64,000 bases of DNA from Actinomycetota bacterium (GTDB lineage Bacteria > Actinomycetota > Aquicultoria > Aquicultorales > Aquicultoraceae), in NCBI GenBank assembly GCA_018333515.1, contig JAGXSZ010000023.1, forward strand, positions 1-64,000, written 5' to 3'. Within the stretch, counting starts at the first letter, position 1; every line of letters begins with the position of its first letter. This document shows positions 42,345 to 50,644 of this stretch, one piece after another. The position numbers were made by a program, and so were the translations under genes. The notes beneath the pieces were generated by a model. It was not told the DNA's origin and searched no databases. It saw only the letters and a list, made by a program, of their open reading frames with translations.

Positions 42345-43694
42345 TTACTTCCCCCGGATTCTCAGACCCCCCGTATAGAGCTGCGAATTTCGTCCCCGAA
42401 CATATCCGACCAGCTCGACTCCGAGTTCGTAAGCTAAATCGATCGCCATATCGGTCGCCGCGGTCCGCGAAAGGATAATGGGGATACCCGCTTTCGCCGC
42501 TTTGACCACCACCTCGTATGAGATACGCCCGGTCGTCAACAGCATGACGTCCCGGTCGGCCTCATCGTCGAGAAACAAGCGTCCCAGAATCATGTCGACC
42601 GTGTTGTGGCGGCCGATATCCTGGCGCAACATCCACACCTTGTCATCCTTGACCAATGCCGAGGAGTGCATGCCGGGCCGGTGGCTCCGGCCTAAAAACT
42701 CTTTCATTAATTCCGGGATTCTCGCCGCCTCGACCGAAAAGCCCGAATCCGGCTTGCGGATGCCGCGCGTATCGCCGGGGTCGGTAAAGGAAAGCCCTTT
42801 GCCGCAACCGGAGGTCATAAAACGCCGGCCGGCCGTGACGCTCGCCCGCTGCCCGGCCTTTTTAAGTTCGATGCGCGCTTCGCCGAGACACGTATCGACG
42901 CGCAAACCCTTTATCTCATCGCGCGACTCCAAGATACCCTCGGCGACCATAAAACCACAAGCCAGCTCGTCGAGGTGCTCGAGGCTGCACTGCAACGTCA
43001 CTAACTCCTCGCCGTCCAGATAGATGGTTACCGGGCGCTCTATCGGTGGGCGCCGGTCGTCTTTTTTGTTCTTAGCCATCAATTCGGCGATCCCATTTTC
43101 CGCCTTGTCCAGGTCGTTTGAGGTATTTACGTTTATAAATGTAACATCGGCTCCTTCGAGATGGGCAAGCTCCGAACTCCCCACAATCCAGACGTTGAGC
43201 CGTGGAAAAATCGCCGCCACCTTGCGCTCGCCGCGCGCGAGTACCTCATCGATAGCCGGAATGCAGCGTTTGCCGTAGAACGCGAAGAGCGGCTCAAGAC
43301 CGCCGGCCGTCCTTGGAACCACAATGTCGGCCTGGCCGGTCAGCCCGGCCAAATACCGGATGACCCGCGGGTCGGCAAAGGGCATGTCTACGGCGAGGAC
43401 GAAATTCGTCTCGTACGACGACTCCTTCAAGCCGGTGCCGATGCCGCCGAGCGGACCCTGGTTCGCGACGGCATCCATCACGACCTTGGCGCCGGTTATC
43501 TCCAAAGGAATAGGCTGGTTCGTGACGACGATGACCTCGCTGAAGAGCGCCGACACATTATTTACCGCGCGCAAGAGCAACGGCTCGCCGTCGAACTCGA
43601 CCAGGTTCTTGTCGCGCCCCATGCGTCTGCTCTTGCCGCCGGCCACGATAATCGCGGCCATATTGAGTTTTCCGTCGCCCTCTTCCATAACCAT
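42345..43694 (-). CDS. MobA-FdhD fusion protein
   Basis: A 449-residue fusion. Residues about 12-200 are molybdenum cofactor guanylyltransferase MobA (IIVAGGKSRRMGRDKNLVEF, VMDAVANQGPLGGIGTGL, VDMPFADP). From about 225 to the end it is FdhD, the sulfurtransferase that activates formate dehydrogenase (VTIYLDGEELVTLQC, GFMVAEGIL, MTSGCGKG with the active cysteine, RQDIGRHNTVDMILG, SRTAATDMAIDLAYELG). Both halves look functional. The pairing puts guanylation and sulfuration of the formate dehydrogenase cofactor in one polypeptide. ATG at 43694 has no strong ribosome site; the family would start at ATG 43661. Confidence 0.92.
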   Translation of the reverse strand: MVMEEGDGKLNMAAIIVAGGKSRRMGRDKNLVEFDGEPLLLRAVNNVSALFSEVIVVTNQPIPLEITGAKVVMDAVANQGPLGGIGTGLKESSYETNFVLAVDMPFADPRVIRYLAGLTGQADIVVPRTAGGLEPLFAFYGKRCIPAIDEVLARGERKVAAIFPRLNVWIVGSSELAHLEGADVTFINVNTSNDLDKAENGIAELMAKNKKDDRRPPIERPVTIYLDGEELVTLQCSLEHLDELACGFMVAEGILESRDEIKGLRVDTCLGEARIELKKAGQRASVTAGRRFMTSGCGKGLSFTDPGDTRGIRKPDSGFSVEAARIPELMKEFLGRSHRPGMHSSALVKDDKVWMLRQDIGRHNTVDMILGRLFLDDEADRDVMLLTTGRISYEVVVKAAKAGIPIILSRTAATDMAIDLAYELGVELVGYVRGRNSQLYTGGLRIRGK

Positions 43695-43792
43695 ACTATT
43701 ATTATATTGATAACTTACTGTAAAATCCTAGCAATCCCCGCATAAAAGGGACTGCTACGCAAAATTTCTCCGCCCGCCGACCGGGACGCCGG

Positions 43793-44872
43793 CTACTCTC
43801 TCGATACCGCGTGCACATCGGTCGAATCGAACGACGTCGAAACGCGCATGCCTACCCGCAAGCCCATCTCATTGGCGGAGCGCTTGGTGACGAGGGCGAC
43901 CAACGCAAACCCGCACTCCGTCACCGCGCGATAGAACGCGCCCATATCGTACAACTTGGTTATCTCGCCCTCGAAATGATTGCGCATGCCCGTCTGGCGC
44001 TCGCTGTGGTCGGCGGCGGCGATATAGACATTCTCGGGACGGACAAAGAGCCAGACCTTAGCGGTGAGACCTTCCCCGCCGGCGACCTCTATCTCTTGGC
44101 CTTCGACCTCGACGACGGTGACTCCGTCGCGCGCGCCGGCGACCCTGCCTTCGAGGATATTCTCGACGCCGACGAGGTCGGCGACCATCTCGTTTACCGG
44201 ACGGTTCATCACCTCTTGCGCGGTGCCGACCTGCACGATTCGCCCTTCGTCCATCACGGCAATCCTGTCGGCGATCATTATCGCTTCGGTGCGCTGGTGG
44301 GTGACGTAGACCACGGTCACGTCGAGCCTATCGAGCACCTCCCGCAAGTCTTCGATGAGCGCCCTCTTAGTGGGAGGGTCGAGTGAGGCCATCGGCTCGT
44401 CGAGGAGTAAAAGCTCCGGTTCGAGGACGAGCGCTCGCGCAAGGGAGACGCGTTGCGCCTCGCCGCCGGAGAGATTGATCGAGGCACGCCCGAGTAAGTG
44501 CGCTACGTCCAGCATCCCGGCGACCTCGCGCACCCGGCTCGCTATCTCTTCCTTCGCGACTTTACGGACCTTCAGGCCGTAGGCGATATTATCGAAGACG
44601 GTCGTGTTAAAGAGGAGCGGCTCCTGGAAGACCATCGCCAGGCGCCGGCGGATATCGAGTTCGTCGCTAATCCCGCCGTTAAACGAAATCTTACCCGAAA
44701 CCGGCTTCTCCAGCCGCGCGATAAGCTTCAAAAGCGTGCTCTTGCCGGCGCCGTTCGGGCCGATGACGGCGAGCACCTCGCCCCGCTCGATAACGAGGTC
44801 ATCTATATCGGAGACGACCTTGTCCCCGTAGCGCTGCAAAAGATCGGCTATTCGGAGGTACGCTGCGCCCAT
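43793..44872 (-). CDS. tupC: Tungstate ABC transporter ATP-binding protein with TOBE domain
   Basis: A 359-residue ATPase. Walker A is GPNGAGKST (about residues 37-45), the signature is LSGGEAQRVSLARAL, and Walker B is LLLLDEPMASLDP. A C-terminal TOBE-type domain at about 270-350 (LFVRPENVYI, NHFEGEITKLYDMGAFYRAVTECG) may bind the oxyanion and set transport. It overlaps the permease gene by 25 bases. Tungstate rather than molybdate is inferred from the TupA-type binding protein and the riboswitch. Confidence 0.92.
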   Translation of the reverse strand: MGAAYLRIADLLQRYGDKVVSDIDDLVIERGEVLAVIGPNGAGKSTLLKLIARLEKPVSGKISFNGGISDELDIRRRLAMVFQEPLLFNTTVFDNIAYGLKVRKVAKEEIASRVREVAGMLDVAHLLGRASINLSGGEAQRVSLARALVLEPELLLLDEPMASLDPPTKRALIEDLREVLDRLDVTVVYVTHQRTEAIMIADRIAVMDEGRIVQVGTAQEVMNRPVNEMVADLVGVENILEGRVAGARDGVTVVEVEGQEIEVAGGEGLTAKVWLFVRPENVYIAAADHSERQTGMRNHFEGEITKLYDMGAFYRAVTECGFALVALVTKRSANEMGLRVGMRVSTSFDSTDVHAVSRE

Positions 44873-45567
44873 GCGGCCGCCCCCCTCTGCTGGTAGTGCG
44901 TGAGCGCGTAGGTCGCGGCAAACGTGATGGTAAGAAGGATTAAACTCAAAGCTATCGCCCGGCTGAAATCGCCCCGGCCTACCTGCTCGACGATGGCGGT
45001 CGTCAAGACCCGCGTCTGCCCGCTGATATTGCCGCCGACCATCATCACCGCGCCTACCTCCGATATTATCGCGCCAAAGCCGGCTATCACGGCGACGAGC
45101 GCGGTAATCCGCGCCTCTTTAATTAACGTGAAAAGCATCTGTGTTTTGGTCGCGCCGAGCGCGAGCGCCTGCAACCTGATTTTCGGGTTGAGCTGCTGGA
45201 TGGCCGAGATAATGACCCCGGTTACCAGCGGCAACGCGATTATGACCTGCGCGATGATAATCGCCGGGATAGAATACATCAGCCCTAAAAACCCGAGCGC
45301 GCCCGAGCGCCACAAAAAAATCGCCACGAAGAGGCCGACGACTACCGGCGGCAGTCCCATGCCGGCGTTGACGAGGCTTACTATAAGATTGCGCCCCGGA
45401 AACCTGGTGAGCGCGAGCAAAAACCCGAGCGGCACCCCCAAAATTATCGAGATAAACACCGCCGTCCCGGATGTCTGAAGCGAGCGCAGGGTCGCCTCGA
45501 CGACCAGCGGGTCGCCGCTGAGTATCAATATGACGGCTTGTTTGAAGCCTTCGAAAAGCAAATCCAT
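44848..45567 (-). CDS. tupB: Tungstate ABC transporter permease
   Basis: A 239-residue permease with about five membrane helices and the EAA-type loop QALALGATKTQMLFTLIKEAR (about residues 125-150) that contacts the ATPase. It groups with TupB/WtpB permeases that carry tungstate or molybdate. It is preceded by a strong hairpin that separates it from the binding-protein gene. Confidence 0.92.
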   Translation of the reverse strand: MDLLFEGFKQAVILILSGDPLVVEATLRSLQTSGTAVFISIILGVPLGFLLALTRFPGRNLIVSLVNAGMGLPPVVVGLFVAIFLWRSGALGFLGLMYSIPAIIIAQVIIALPLVTGVIISAIQQLNPKIRLQALALGATKTQMLFTLIKEARITALVAVIAGFGAIISEVGAVMMVGGNISGQTRVLTTAIVEQVGRGDFSRAIALSLILLTITFAATYALTHYQQRGAAAWAQRTSE

Positions 45568-45595
45568 AACGTTAGCTCACTGTTTATGCCTTTGC

Positions 45596-45625
45596 GACGG
45601 GCGGGGTCTTCCAGCCCCGCCCGTC
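45596..45625 (-). terminator. Intercistronic hairpin between tupA and tupB
   Basis: GACGGGCGGGG (45596-45606) and CCCCGCCCGTC (45615-45625) form a perfect 11-pair stem with an eight-base loop. No T-run follows. It probably protects the tupA transcript or attenuates read-through, giving more binding protein than permease. Confidence 0.6.
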
Positions 45626-45681
45626 GGCGTAGCCCTGATTTGCATTATCGCCATTCAAGACTCTAGGTTTGAAAATTCTTT

Positions 45682-46608
45682 CTACTTCTTCGCGTCCGGC
45701 ACGAAGAGTGCCTGGCCGAACTTATCCTTGCCGAACTCGCCGATAAGCTTCCGCCCCTCATCCGAGGTGAGAAAATCGATAAACTCCATCGCGCCGTCGT
45801 AGTTGACCTTCGGGAATTTGTCCGGGTTGACCGCGATGACGCCGTAGGGATTGAGAAGGTCTTTGCTCTTCTCTGTCAAAACGACGAGGTCGATATTGTC
45901 TTTCTGCACCAGATAGGTGCCGCGGTCGGCGAGCGTGTAGCCCTGCTTCTCGTTGGCTATGATGATGGTCTGCGCCATGCCCTGGCCGGTGCTGATGTAC
46001 GAACCGCCTCCCGGCTTGAAATAGACATCATCCGTCTTGACGCCGGCCTGCTCCCAAATCTTGATTTCTTTCTTGTGGGTACCGGAGTCGTCGCCGCGCG
46101 ATACAAACGGGTTGCTCGCCGGTAACGTGCTTTGCAACATGCTATGCAACCTGATTTTCTCGAACGCCGCAGCCGCATCGGCTGCGCCTTTGACGTTAGC
46201 CGGGTCGTTTGCCGGCCCGATGAGCACGAAATCGTTGTGCATGACGTCTTTTCTGACCCTGCCAAAGCCTGCGGCCATAAACTCGTCTTCGGACGCCCTG
46301 GCGTGCACGAGAAGTACATCGGCGTCGCCGCGCTCGCCCATCTTCAATGCCTCGCCGGTGCCGACCGCGACCGGTTTTACCGTTATCCCGGTCTTCTTGG
46401 TAAACGCCGGTAAAAGCTCATCCAAGAGGCCGGTATCTTTGGTGCTCGTAGTGGTCGCCAAGATTAGCGTCTGGTTAGACTTGGCCGCGCTTTTTTTGGC
46501 CGTGGTCGTAGTTGTGGCATCGGTGGCTTGCTGAGCCGAACAACCGGCAATCGCCATAACCGCCGTCGTAAGGACTATTGCGAGCAATACTAATACAATT
46601 CTTTTCAA
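45682..46608 (-). CDS. tupA: Tungstate-binding lipoprotein TupA
   Basis: A 308-residue substrate-binding lipoprotein. The signal ends at the lipobox MAIAGC. The mature part has the TupA signature LILATTTSTKDTGLLDELLPAF, MGERGDADVLLVHA and VSRGDDSGTHKKE, where the TTTS and SRGDDSGT loops bind tungstate or molybdate. Start is TTG 46608 seven bases after AGGAGG. It is the first gene of the transporter-cofactor operon and lies under the riboswitch-terminator module. Confidence 0.93.
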   Translation of the reverse strand: MKRIVLVLLAIVLTTAVMAIAGCSAQQATDATTTTTAKKSAAKSNQTLILATTTSTKDTGLLDELLPAFTKKTGITVKPVAVGTGEALKMGERGDADVLLVHARASEDEFMAAGFGRVRKDVMHNDFVLIGPANDPANVKGAADAAAAFEKIRLHSMLQSTLPASNPFVSRGDDSGTHKKEIKIWEQAGVKTDDVYFKPGGGSYISTGQGMAQTIIIANEKQGYTLADRGTYLVQKDNIDLVVLTEKSKDLLNPYGVIAVNPDKFPKVNYDGAMEFIDFLTSDEGRKLIGEFGKDKFGQALFVPDAKK

Positions 46609-46635
46609 TCCTACTCCTCCTCTGATAATCATCAA

Positions 46636-46678
46636 AACAAAAAAGGCGCCAGTCTCCGCGCGTGGACAGACTGGTGCC
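46636..46678 (-). terminator. Riboswitch-coupled intrinsic terminator
   Basis: On the minus strand GGCACCAGTCTGTCC and GGAGACTGGCGCC form a stem with one mismatch, followed by six T. It lies between the aptamer and tupA, 28 bases from the start codon, and is the expected expression platform. Confidence 0.85.
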
Positions 46679-46686
46679 TAAATAAA

Positions 46687-46786
46687 CAGGCTCCTTTCCA
46701 AACACGGGAGGCCACGCCGTTTCCAGCTTGACCCTGGCTGGGTGCTCACTTGCTGTCACACCCAAGCGCCCTCATCCCATAGCCTG
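46687..46786 (-). ncRNA. Moco/Tuco-type riboswitch aptamer
   Basis: The minus strand carries the parts of the Moco RNA motif. P1 is CAGGCT (46781-46786) pairing with AGCCTG (46687-46692), enclosing GGGTG/CACCC, the GCCAGGGTCAAGC segment and a GGCCTCCCG/GGAAAGGAGCC hairpin. The last two are the most characteristic pieces I recall of this motif. It precedes a terminator and the tungstate transporter plus cofactor genes, so binding of the pterin cofactor probably shuts them off. Placement upstream of tupA suggests the tungsten cofactor form. The match is by eye. Confidence 0.8.
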
Positions 46787-46889
46787 CGCCTTAGGAATTT
46801 CGGGTCGGAGTCTAAAATATGCGTATATAGCTAATAAAATACAATATAGCAATTTGTTAACGGTGGCAAGTAGCTGCGGGGTTGTGCTT

Positions 46890-47795
46890 CTACGGTTTTA
46901 TCTCATCGACATCCAACGCTTCGATGAAGGACAAGAACGCGCCTGCCGACCGGGTCGGGACATGCTTGCTTACGACCAGATAGAGGTCGCGCGTGAAAGA
47001 GAAGCCCGGTATCTTAACGGTGACGAGTTCGCCGAGCTTCAGCGAACGCTCCGCCGCCCACTTGGAGACGATAGATACGCCGAGGCCGGCGCTGACCGCG
47101 TTTACCACAGCCTCGGTGCTGCCCAGCTCCATCACCACGTTGAAATCGTCGAAACTCATGCCGTGCGTAGTCAAGAAGCCCTCGATAGTCTGCCTGGTGC
47201 CGGAGCCCCGCTCCCTTATAATGAAGTCCGCGTTCCGCAGGTCCTCAAGGGTCACCGCTCGCTGTTTCGCCAGCTCATGGTCGGAAGGTGTGATAAATAC
47301 CAGCTCATCGTGGAGAAAGGCCCGTGACGTCAACTGGCCGGAGCTGAACTTGGCGCCGATGAGGCCCACCTGCAGCTCCCCTGAAATGACCTGCTCGGCT
47401 ATGTCGTTCGTGTCGCTTATCTTCAGTGTTATCAAAACATCCGGGAACTCGCGTTTGAATCTGCCGAGAAGTTTCGGGAGAACGTACTCGCCCGGAATCG
47501 TGCTCCCGCCGACCGCCAGGCGCCCCTTAACGGATTCGCCCAACTCGTCGAGCTGGTGCTGGACATTGTCGATTTGAGTCACTATCTGCAACGCGCTCGG
47601 GTAGAAGAGCTTGCCCGCTTCGGTAAGTTGTACTTTCTTGGTGCGCCGGTCGAGAAGCTCGACCCCTACGAACTCTTCGAGAGCTTGGATTTGCAGGCTT
47701 ACCGCGGGCTGCGACACACCCATCGACCTTGCGGCCGCCGAAAACGTACCCTTCTCGACGATGCTGACAAAAGCTCTAAGCTGGTTTATGTTCAT
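46890..47795 (-). CDS. LysR-family transcriptional regulator, possibly selenium-metabolism type
   Basis: A 301-residue LysR protein. The helix-turn-helix is in NINQLRAFVSIVEKGTFSAAARSMGVSQPAVSLQIQ style near the N-terminus, followed by a substrate-binding domain (IPGEYVLPKLLGRFKREFPDV, RERGSGTRQTIE). Closest in style to the group tied to selenium and formate dehydrogenase metabolism; this is judged by eye only. Start ATG 47795 lies five bases after GGAGG. It points in the same direction as the tup operon and may control it. Confidence 0.88.
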   Translation of the reverse strand: MNINQLRAFVSIVEKGTFSAAARSMGVSQPAVSLQIQALEEFVGVELLDRRTKKVQLTEAGKLFYPSALQIVTQIDNVQHQLDELGESVKGRLAVGGSTIPGEYVLPKLLGRFKREFPDVLITLKISDTNDIAEQVISGELQVGLIGAKFSSGQLTSRAFLHDELVFITPSDHELAKQRAVTLEDLRNADFIIRERGSGTRQTIEGFLTTHGMSFDDFNVVMELGSTEAVVNAVSAGLGVSIVSKWAAERSLKLGELVTVKIPGFSFTRDLYLVVSKHVPTRSAGAFLSFIEALDVDEIKP

Positions 47796-48023
47796 CATAT
47801 CCTCCAATAATTATTTATTATCATTATCGAACACATTATTTCTTATCATTATAGCAATTTTTAATACTCGGCGCCAATTTTGTCAAGATGAAAACCGGCC
47901 TTTTATGTGCGCAAAACGGCCTGGACTGCGCCGCAAATCCTAAGAACATCGCACCGATCAAATGCTTGATTATTTGTTCGAAGCCCTATATCATAAAGTT
48001 AACCATTTTACTTAAGTTTATAG

Positions 48024-48527
48024 ACATGCACGGAGGGTGAAAAGCAGCTTACCAGAAGGGCGGAGTACGCCATACGGACGATGCTCGACATCGCAAGCAA
48101 CCTCGATGAACAGCCGTTGATGTCTAAAGAGATTGCGGCGCGCCAAGATATCCCGCCGAATTTTCTTATTCAGATAGTCCCCGAATTGCGCTCGGCGGGT
48201 CTCATACACACCGTTCGCGGGAGCGGCGGCGGCATCTACCTGACGAAAAAACCTTCTGAAATCTCGCTCCGCTACATCGTCGAGGCCATCGAGGGGCCGA
48301 TCGCTCTCAACCAGTGCCTTATCGGAGAAGCGAGCTGTTCGCGCAAGTCTAAGTGCCCCATCCATGAGGTCTGGGGGCTTGCGCAAAAGCAGATGCTCGC
48401 GGTGCTCGAAGCGACGACCCTCGCCGGGCTCATGGACCAGTCGCAAACCGGTAAAAAAGCGGGCAAAACAAGCGCGGCTACCGCTGTCTCGGCCAAAATA
48501 AACAACGAGGTCGAGCTGGAAGTATAG
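48024..48527 (+). CDS. Rrf2-family iron-sulfur regulator, start not canonical
   Basis: An Rrf2/IscR-type regulator of about 155 residues. The winged helix begins KQLTRRAEYAIRTMLDIASN, with KEIAARQDIPPNFLIQIV and GLIHTVRGSGGGIYL. The cluster ligands are three cysteines in CLIGEASCSRKSKC (about 6-residue spacing). The last 45 residues are a loose tail. The first conserved residues (48042-48080) are in frame with the rest but no ATG, GTG or TTG is available. Behind GGAGGG a GTG lies in another frame. The first in-frame ATG is 48081, which removes the start of the DNA-binding domain. A one-base change or frameshift at the start is likely. Confidence 0.8.
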   Translation, partial: TCTEGEKQLTRRAEYAIRTMLDIASNLDEQPLMSKEIAARQDIPPNFLIQIVPELRSAGLIHTVRGSGGGIYLTKKPSEISLRYIVEAIEGPIALNQCLIGEASCSRKSKCPIHEVWGLAQKQMLAVLEATTLAGLMDQSQTGKKAGKTSAATAVSAKINNEVELEV

Positions 48528-48554
48528 CGGCCGCCGGCGTGTGAGGTTATAAGG

Positions 48555-49301
48555 ATGAGCGACAGGAGCGCCTCAATCGTAACGATTGTCTTGATGTTAG
48601 CCGTCGTATCGCTGGTTGGTTACTCCTACCTGCGAGAATATGATATGCTCCCCGGCTTCGTGCAAGTAGCGCAACTCTCGGCCGGCGACGGACAAAATAA
48701 ACCGGCTGAAGTAGCCGCGCCCTCCGGCGCTATGCCCGCGTGCGTCTGCCATAGCAAGAAGCCCGCGATGGTAAAGATGCACGACGCGCTCGACGGCGAA
48801 GACTGCGGCAAATGCCACTCCTCGAAAGAAAACCTGATGGACCCGGGGCGCCCCGCGTCGAGCAAACAGGCGCTTGAGCAACGACGGATAAACGAGGTTA
48901 TCTGCGCGGATTGCCATAGAGACGGTAAAACCGTGGTTAAAAAACGCCCTAAAGACAAGACCAAGATATCGAACGCCCTCTTCTGCCCAAAATGTAAAAA
49001 GCAGCTCTCGCCGGCGGATGCCGATTGTGGTGATTGCGGCGGTAAACTCGAAGCAGCCGGTGACGGATGGGCCTGTACCGCGTGTGGGCCGCTGGTCGAC
49101 ATCGATAAAGTCGCGGCGATGTCTAAGGAAAAACCGAGCAACGACATTTGCGCGATGTGCCACTACGACCGGCAAGAACTCGCCGCCACCCACCGGAATA
49201 TCGGCGCTTTCGATAAGAGCGTGACGACGGTAGCGGGCGGTCTGAGCAACTGCCTTGCCTGTCACGAATCTCATAACCAGTGTGGCGAGTGCCATTTCTA
49301 G
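48555..49301 (+). CDS. Membrane-anchored multiheme c-type cytochrome with zinc ribbon
   Basis: A 248-residue protein. An N-terminal anchor helix (about residues 9-25) is followed by five CXXCH haem motifs (CGKCH, CADCH, CAMCH, CLACH, CGECH) and one shortened CVCH motif near residue 63. Between them a zinc-ribbon-like insert has CPKCKKQ, CGDCGG and CTACGP. It belongs to the NapC/NrfH-linked or doubled-haem cytochrome type, probably a periplasmic-side electron carrier. It starts 28 bases after the Rrf2 gene, suggesting a shared operon. The mix of zinc ribbons with haem motifs in one chain is uncommon. Confidence 0.85.
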   Translation: MSDRSASIVTIVLMLAVVSLVGYSYLREYDMLPGFVQVAQLSAGDGQNKPAEVAAPSGAMPACVCHSKKPAMVKMHDALDGEDCGKCHSSKENLMDPGRPASSKQALEQRRINEVICADCHRDGKTVVKKRPKDKTKISNALFCPKCKKQLSPADADCGDCGGKLEAAGDGWACTACGPLVDIDKVAAMSKEKPSNDICAMCHYDRQELAATHRNIGAFDKSVTTVAGGLSNCLACHESHNQCGECHF

Positions 49302-49410
49302 GGTATACTTATTATTAATCTACATTAACTGCTGTTATAATCTTGGTAAGATGTTTTAAGCCGTGAGCTAAACGACCGGCGTTTGAGAGGTTGATAAGGG
49401 GGCTGTTAAG

Positions 49411-49626
49411 ATGGCGGTTACAAAAGATATGACCATATCGGACTGTGTCGAACTCTACCCGGAGACAATCGAGGTCTTTGTCGAACACGGCCTCTCCTGC
49501 TTCGGATGCGCGGTGTCGAGACTTGAAAACATAGAGCAGGGCGCGGCGCTCCACGGAATCGACCCCGACCAACTCGTGGCGGAGCTGAACGCCGCGATAG
49601 AAGCGGAAGCCGCGAGCCAAGATTAG
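49411..49626 (+). CDS. DUF1858 protein (hybrid-cluster-associated redox disulfide type)
   Basis: A 71-residue DUF1858 protein. DMTISDCVELYPETIEVFVEHGLSCFGCAVS carries the conserved CxxC near residue 30, and the C-terminal helix follows. The family often accompanies hybrid cluster and redox proteins; the CxxC could form a disulfide or bind a cluster. No partner lies next to it, the closest being the cytochrome. Confidence 0.9.
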   Translation: MAVTKDMTISDCVELYPETIEVFVEHGLSCFGCAVSRLENIEQGAALHGIDPDQLVAELNAAIEAEAASQD

Positions 49627-49686
49627 GCCGCAATCACTCCCGGTACAGGTCGACCAAGAAACGAAATCGGACAAGAAGGGCGTGTT

Positions 49687-50544
49687 ATGAACTTCGGAAT
49701 CACCGATCTTTTTTTCGTACTATTTTTAATCTCCTTTATAGTACCCATGGTCCAAAAGAGGCTTTTGGAGTCACGCAGGCTGCAACTGATCCACAACATC
49801 GAGGGCAGTCGCAAGAGCAGGCTTATAACTCTCATCCATCGCCAAGAGGCGCTCAGCTTCTTAGGAATCGCTTTCGCGCGCTTCATCGACATCGAAGACT
49901 CCGAGCAGATAATGCGAGCTATTCGCCTCACCGACCCTAACGTGCCAATCGACATCGTCCTCCATACGCCGGGCGGGCTCGTCTTGGCGTCGGAACAGAT
50001 ATCTTGGGCAATCAGGCGGCACCCGGCTAAAGTCACCGTTTTTGTGCCGCACTATGCGATGTCGGGCGGGACGCTCATCGCGCTCGGCGCCGACGAGATA
50101 ATCATGGACGAGAACGCGGTGCTCGGCCCGGTCGACCCGCAACTCGGGGATACGCGCGGCGGGTCATACCCGGCGGCCTCGATTCTCGCCGCTATGGCAG
50201 TCGACAACCCCAACCGCGACGACCACACGATAATCCTCGCCGACATCGCCAAGAAAGCCATCGACCAAGTCAGGGACTTTATATACGCGCTGATAAAAGA
50301 GACTATGGATAAAGACGAGGCCTTGCGTCTTGCAACGACGATGAGCGAAGGACGCTGGACGCACGATTATCCCATAACCGTCGCCGAGGCTAAAGAACTC
50401 GGCCTGCCGGTAAGGGCGGACTTGCCGAAAGAATTTCACCAGCTCATGCAATTATATCCGCAAGCCCAGCAACGGCGGCCTTCCGTCGAATATGTCCCCG
50501 TCCCCTACCGGACGCCGCCGGTCCCGCGCGATAAAGGGCGCTAA
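49687..50544 (+). CDS. SDH-family Clp-fold serine proteinase (DUF114)
   Basis: A 285-residue protein. An N-terminal membrane helix (about residues 6-22) leads to a Clp/crotonase-fold domain. The nucleophile is in PHYAMSGGTLIALGADEI, preceded by DIVLHTPGGLVLASEQIS; the catalytic histidine and aspartate sit in the ENAVLGPVDPQLGD region. It resembles SppA-like peptidases and probably works on membrane proteins or signal peptides. It is monocistronic and points away from the cytochrome genes. Confidence 0.88.
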   Translation: MNFGITDLFFVLFLISFIVPMVQKRLLESRRLQLIHNIEGSRKSRLITLIHRQEALSFLGIAFARFIDIEDSEQIMRAIRLTDPNVPIDIVLHTPGGLVLASEQISWAIRRHPAKVTVFVPHYAMSGGTLIALGADEIIMDENAVLGPVDPQLGDTRGGSYPAASILAAMAVDNPNRDDHTIILADIAKKAIDQVRDFIYALIKETMDKDEALRLATTMSEGRWTHDYPITVAEAKELGLPVRADLPKEFHQLMQLYPQAQQRRPSVEYVPVPYRTPPVPRDKGR

Positions 50545-50644
50545 ACCGGCGCCGGACAAGTTTCTAATAGATCGAAATTGGTTATATCTTTGCTTATCGC
50601 TATAGTCATTTTCAGGGTAGTATTCGCGAGGGGTGATCAACGAT

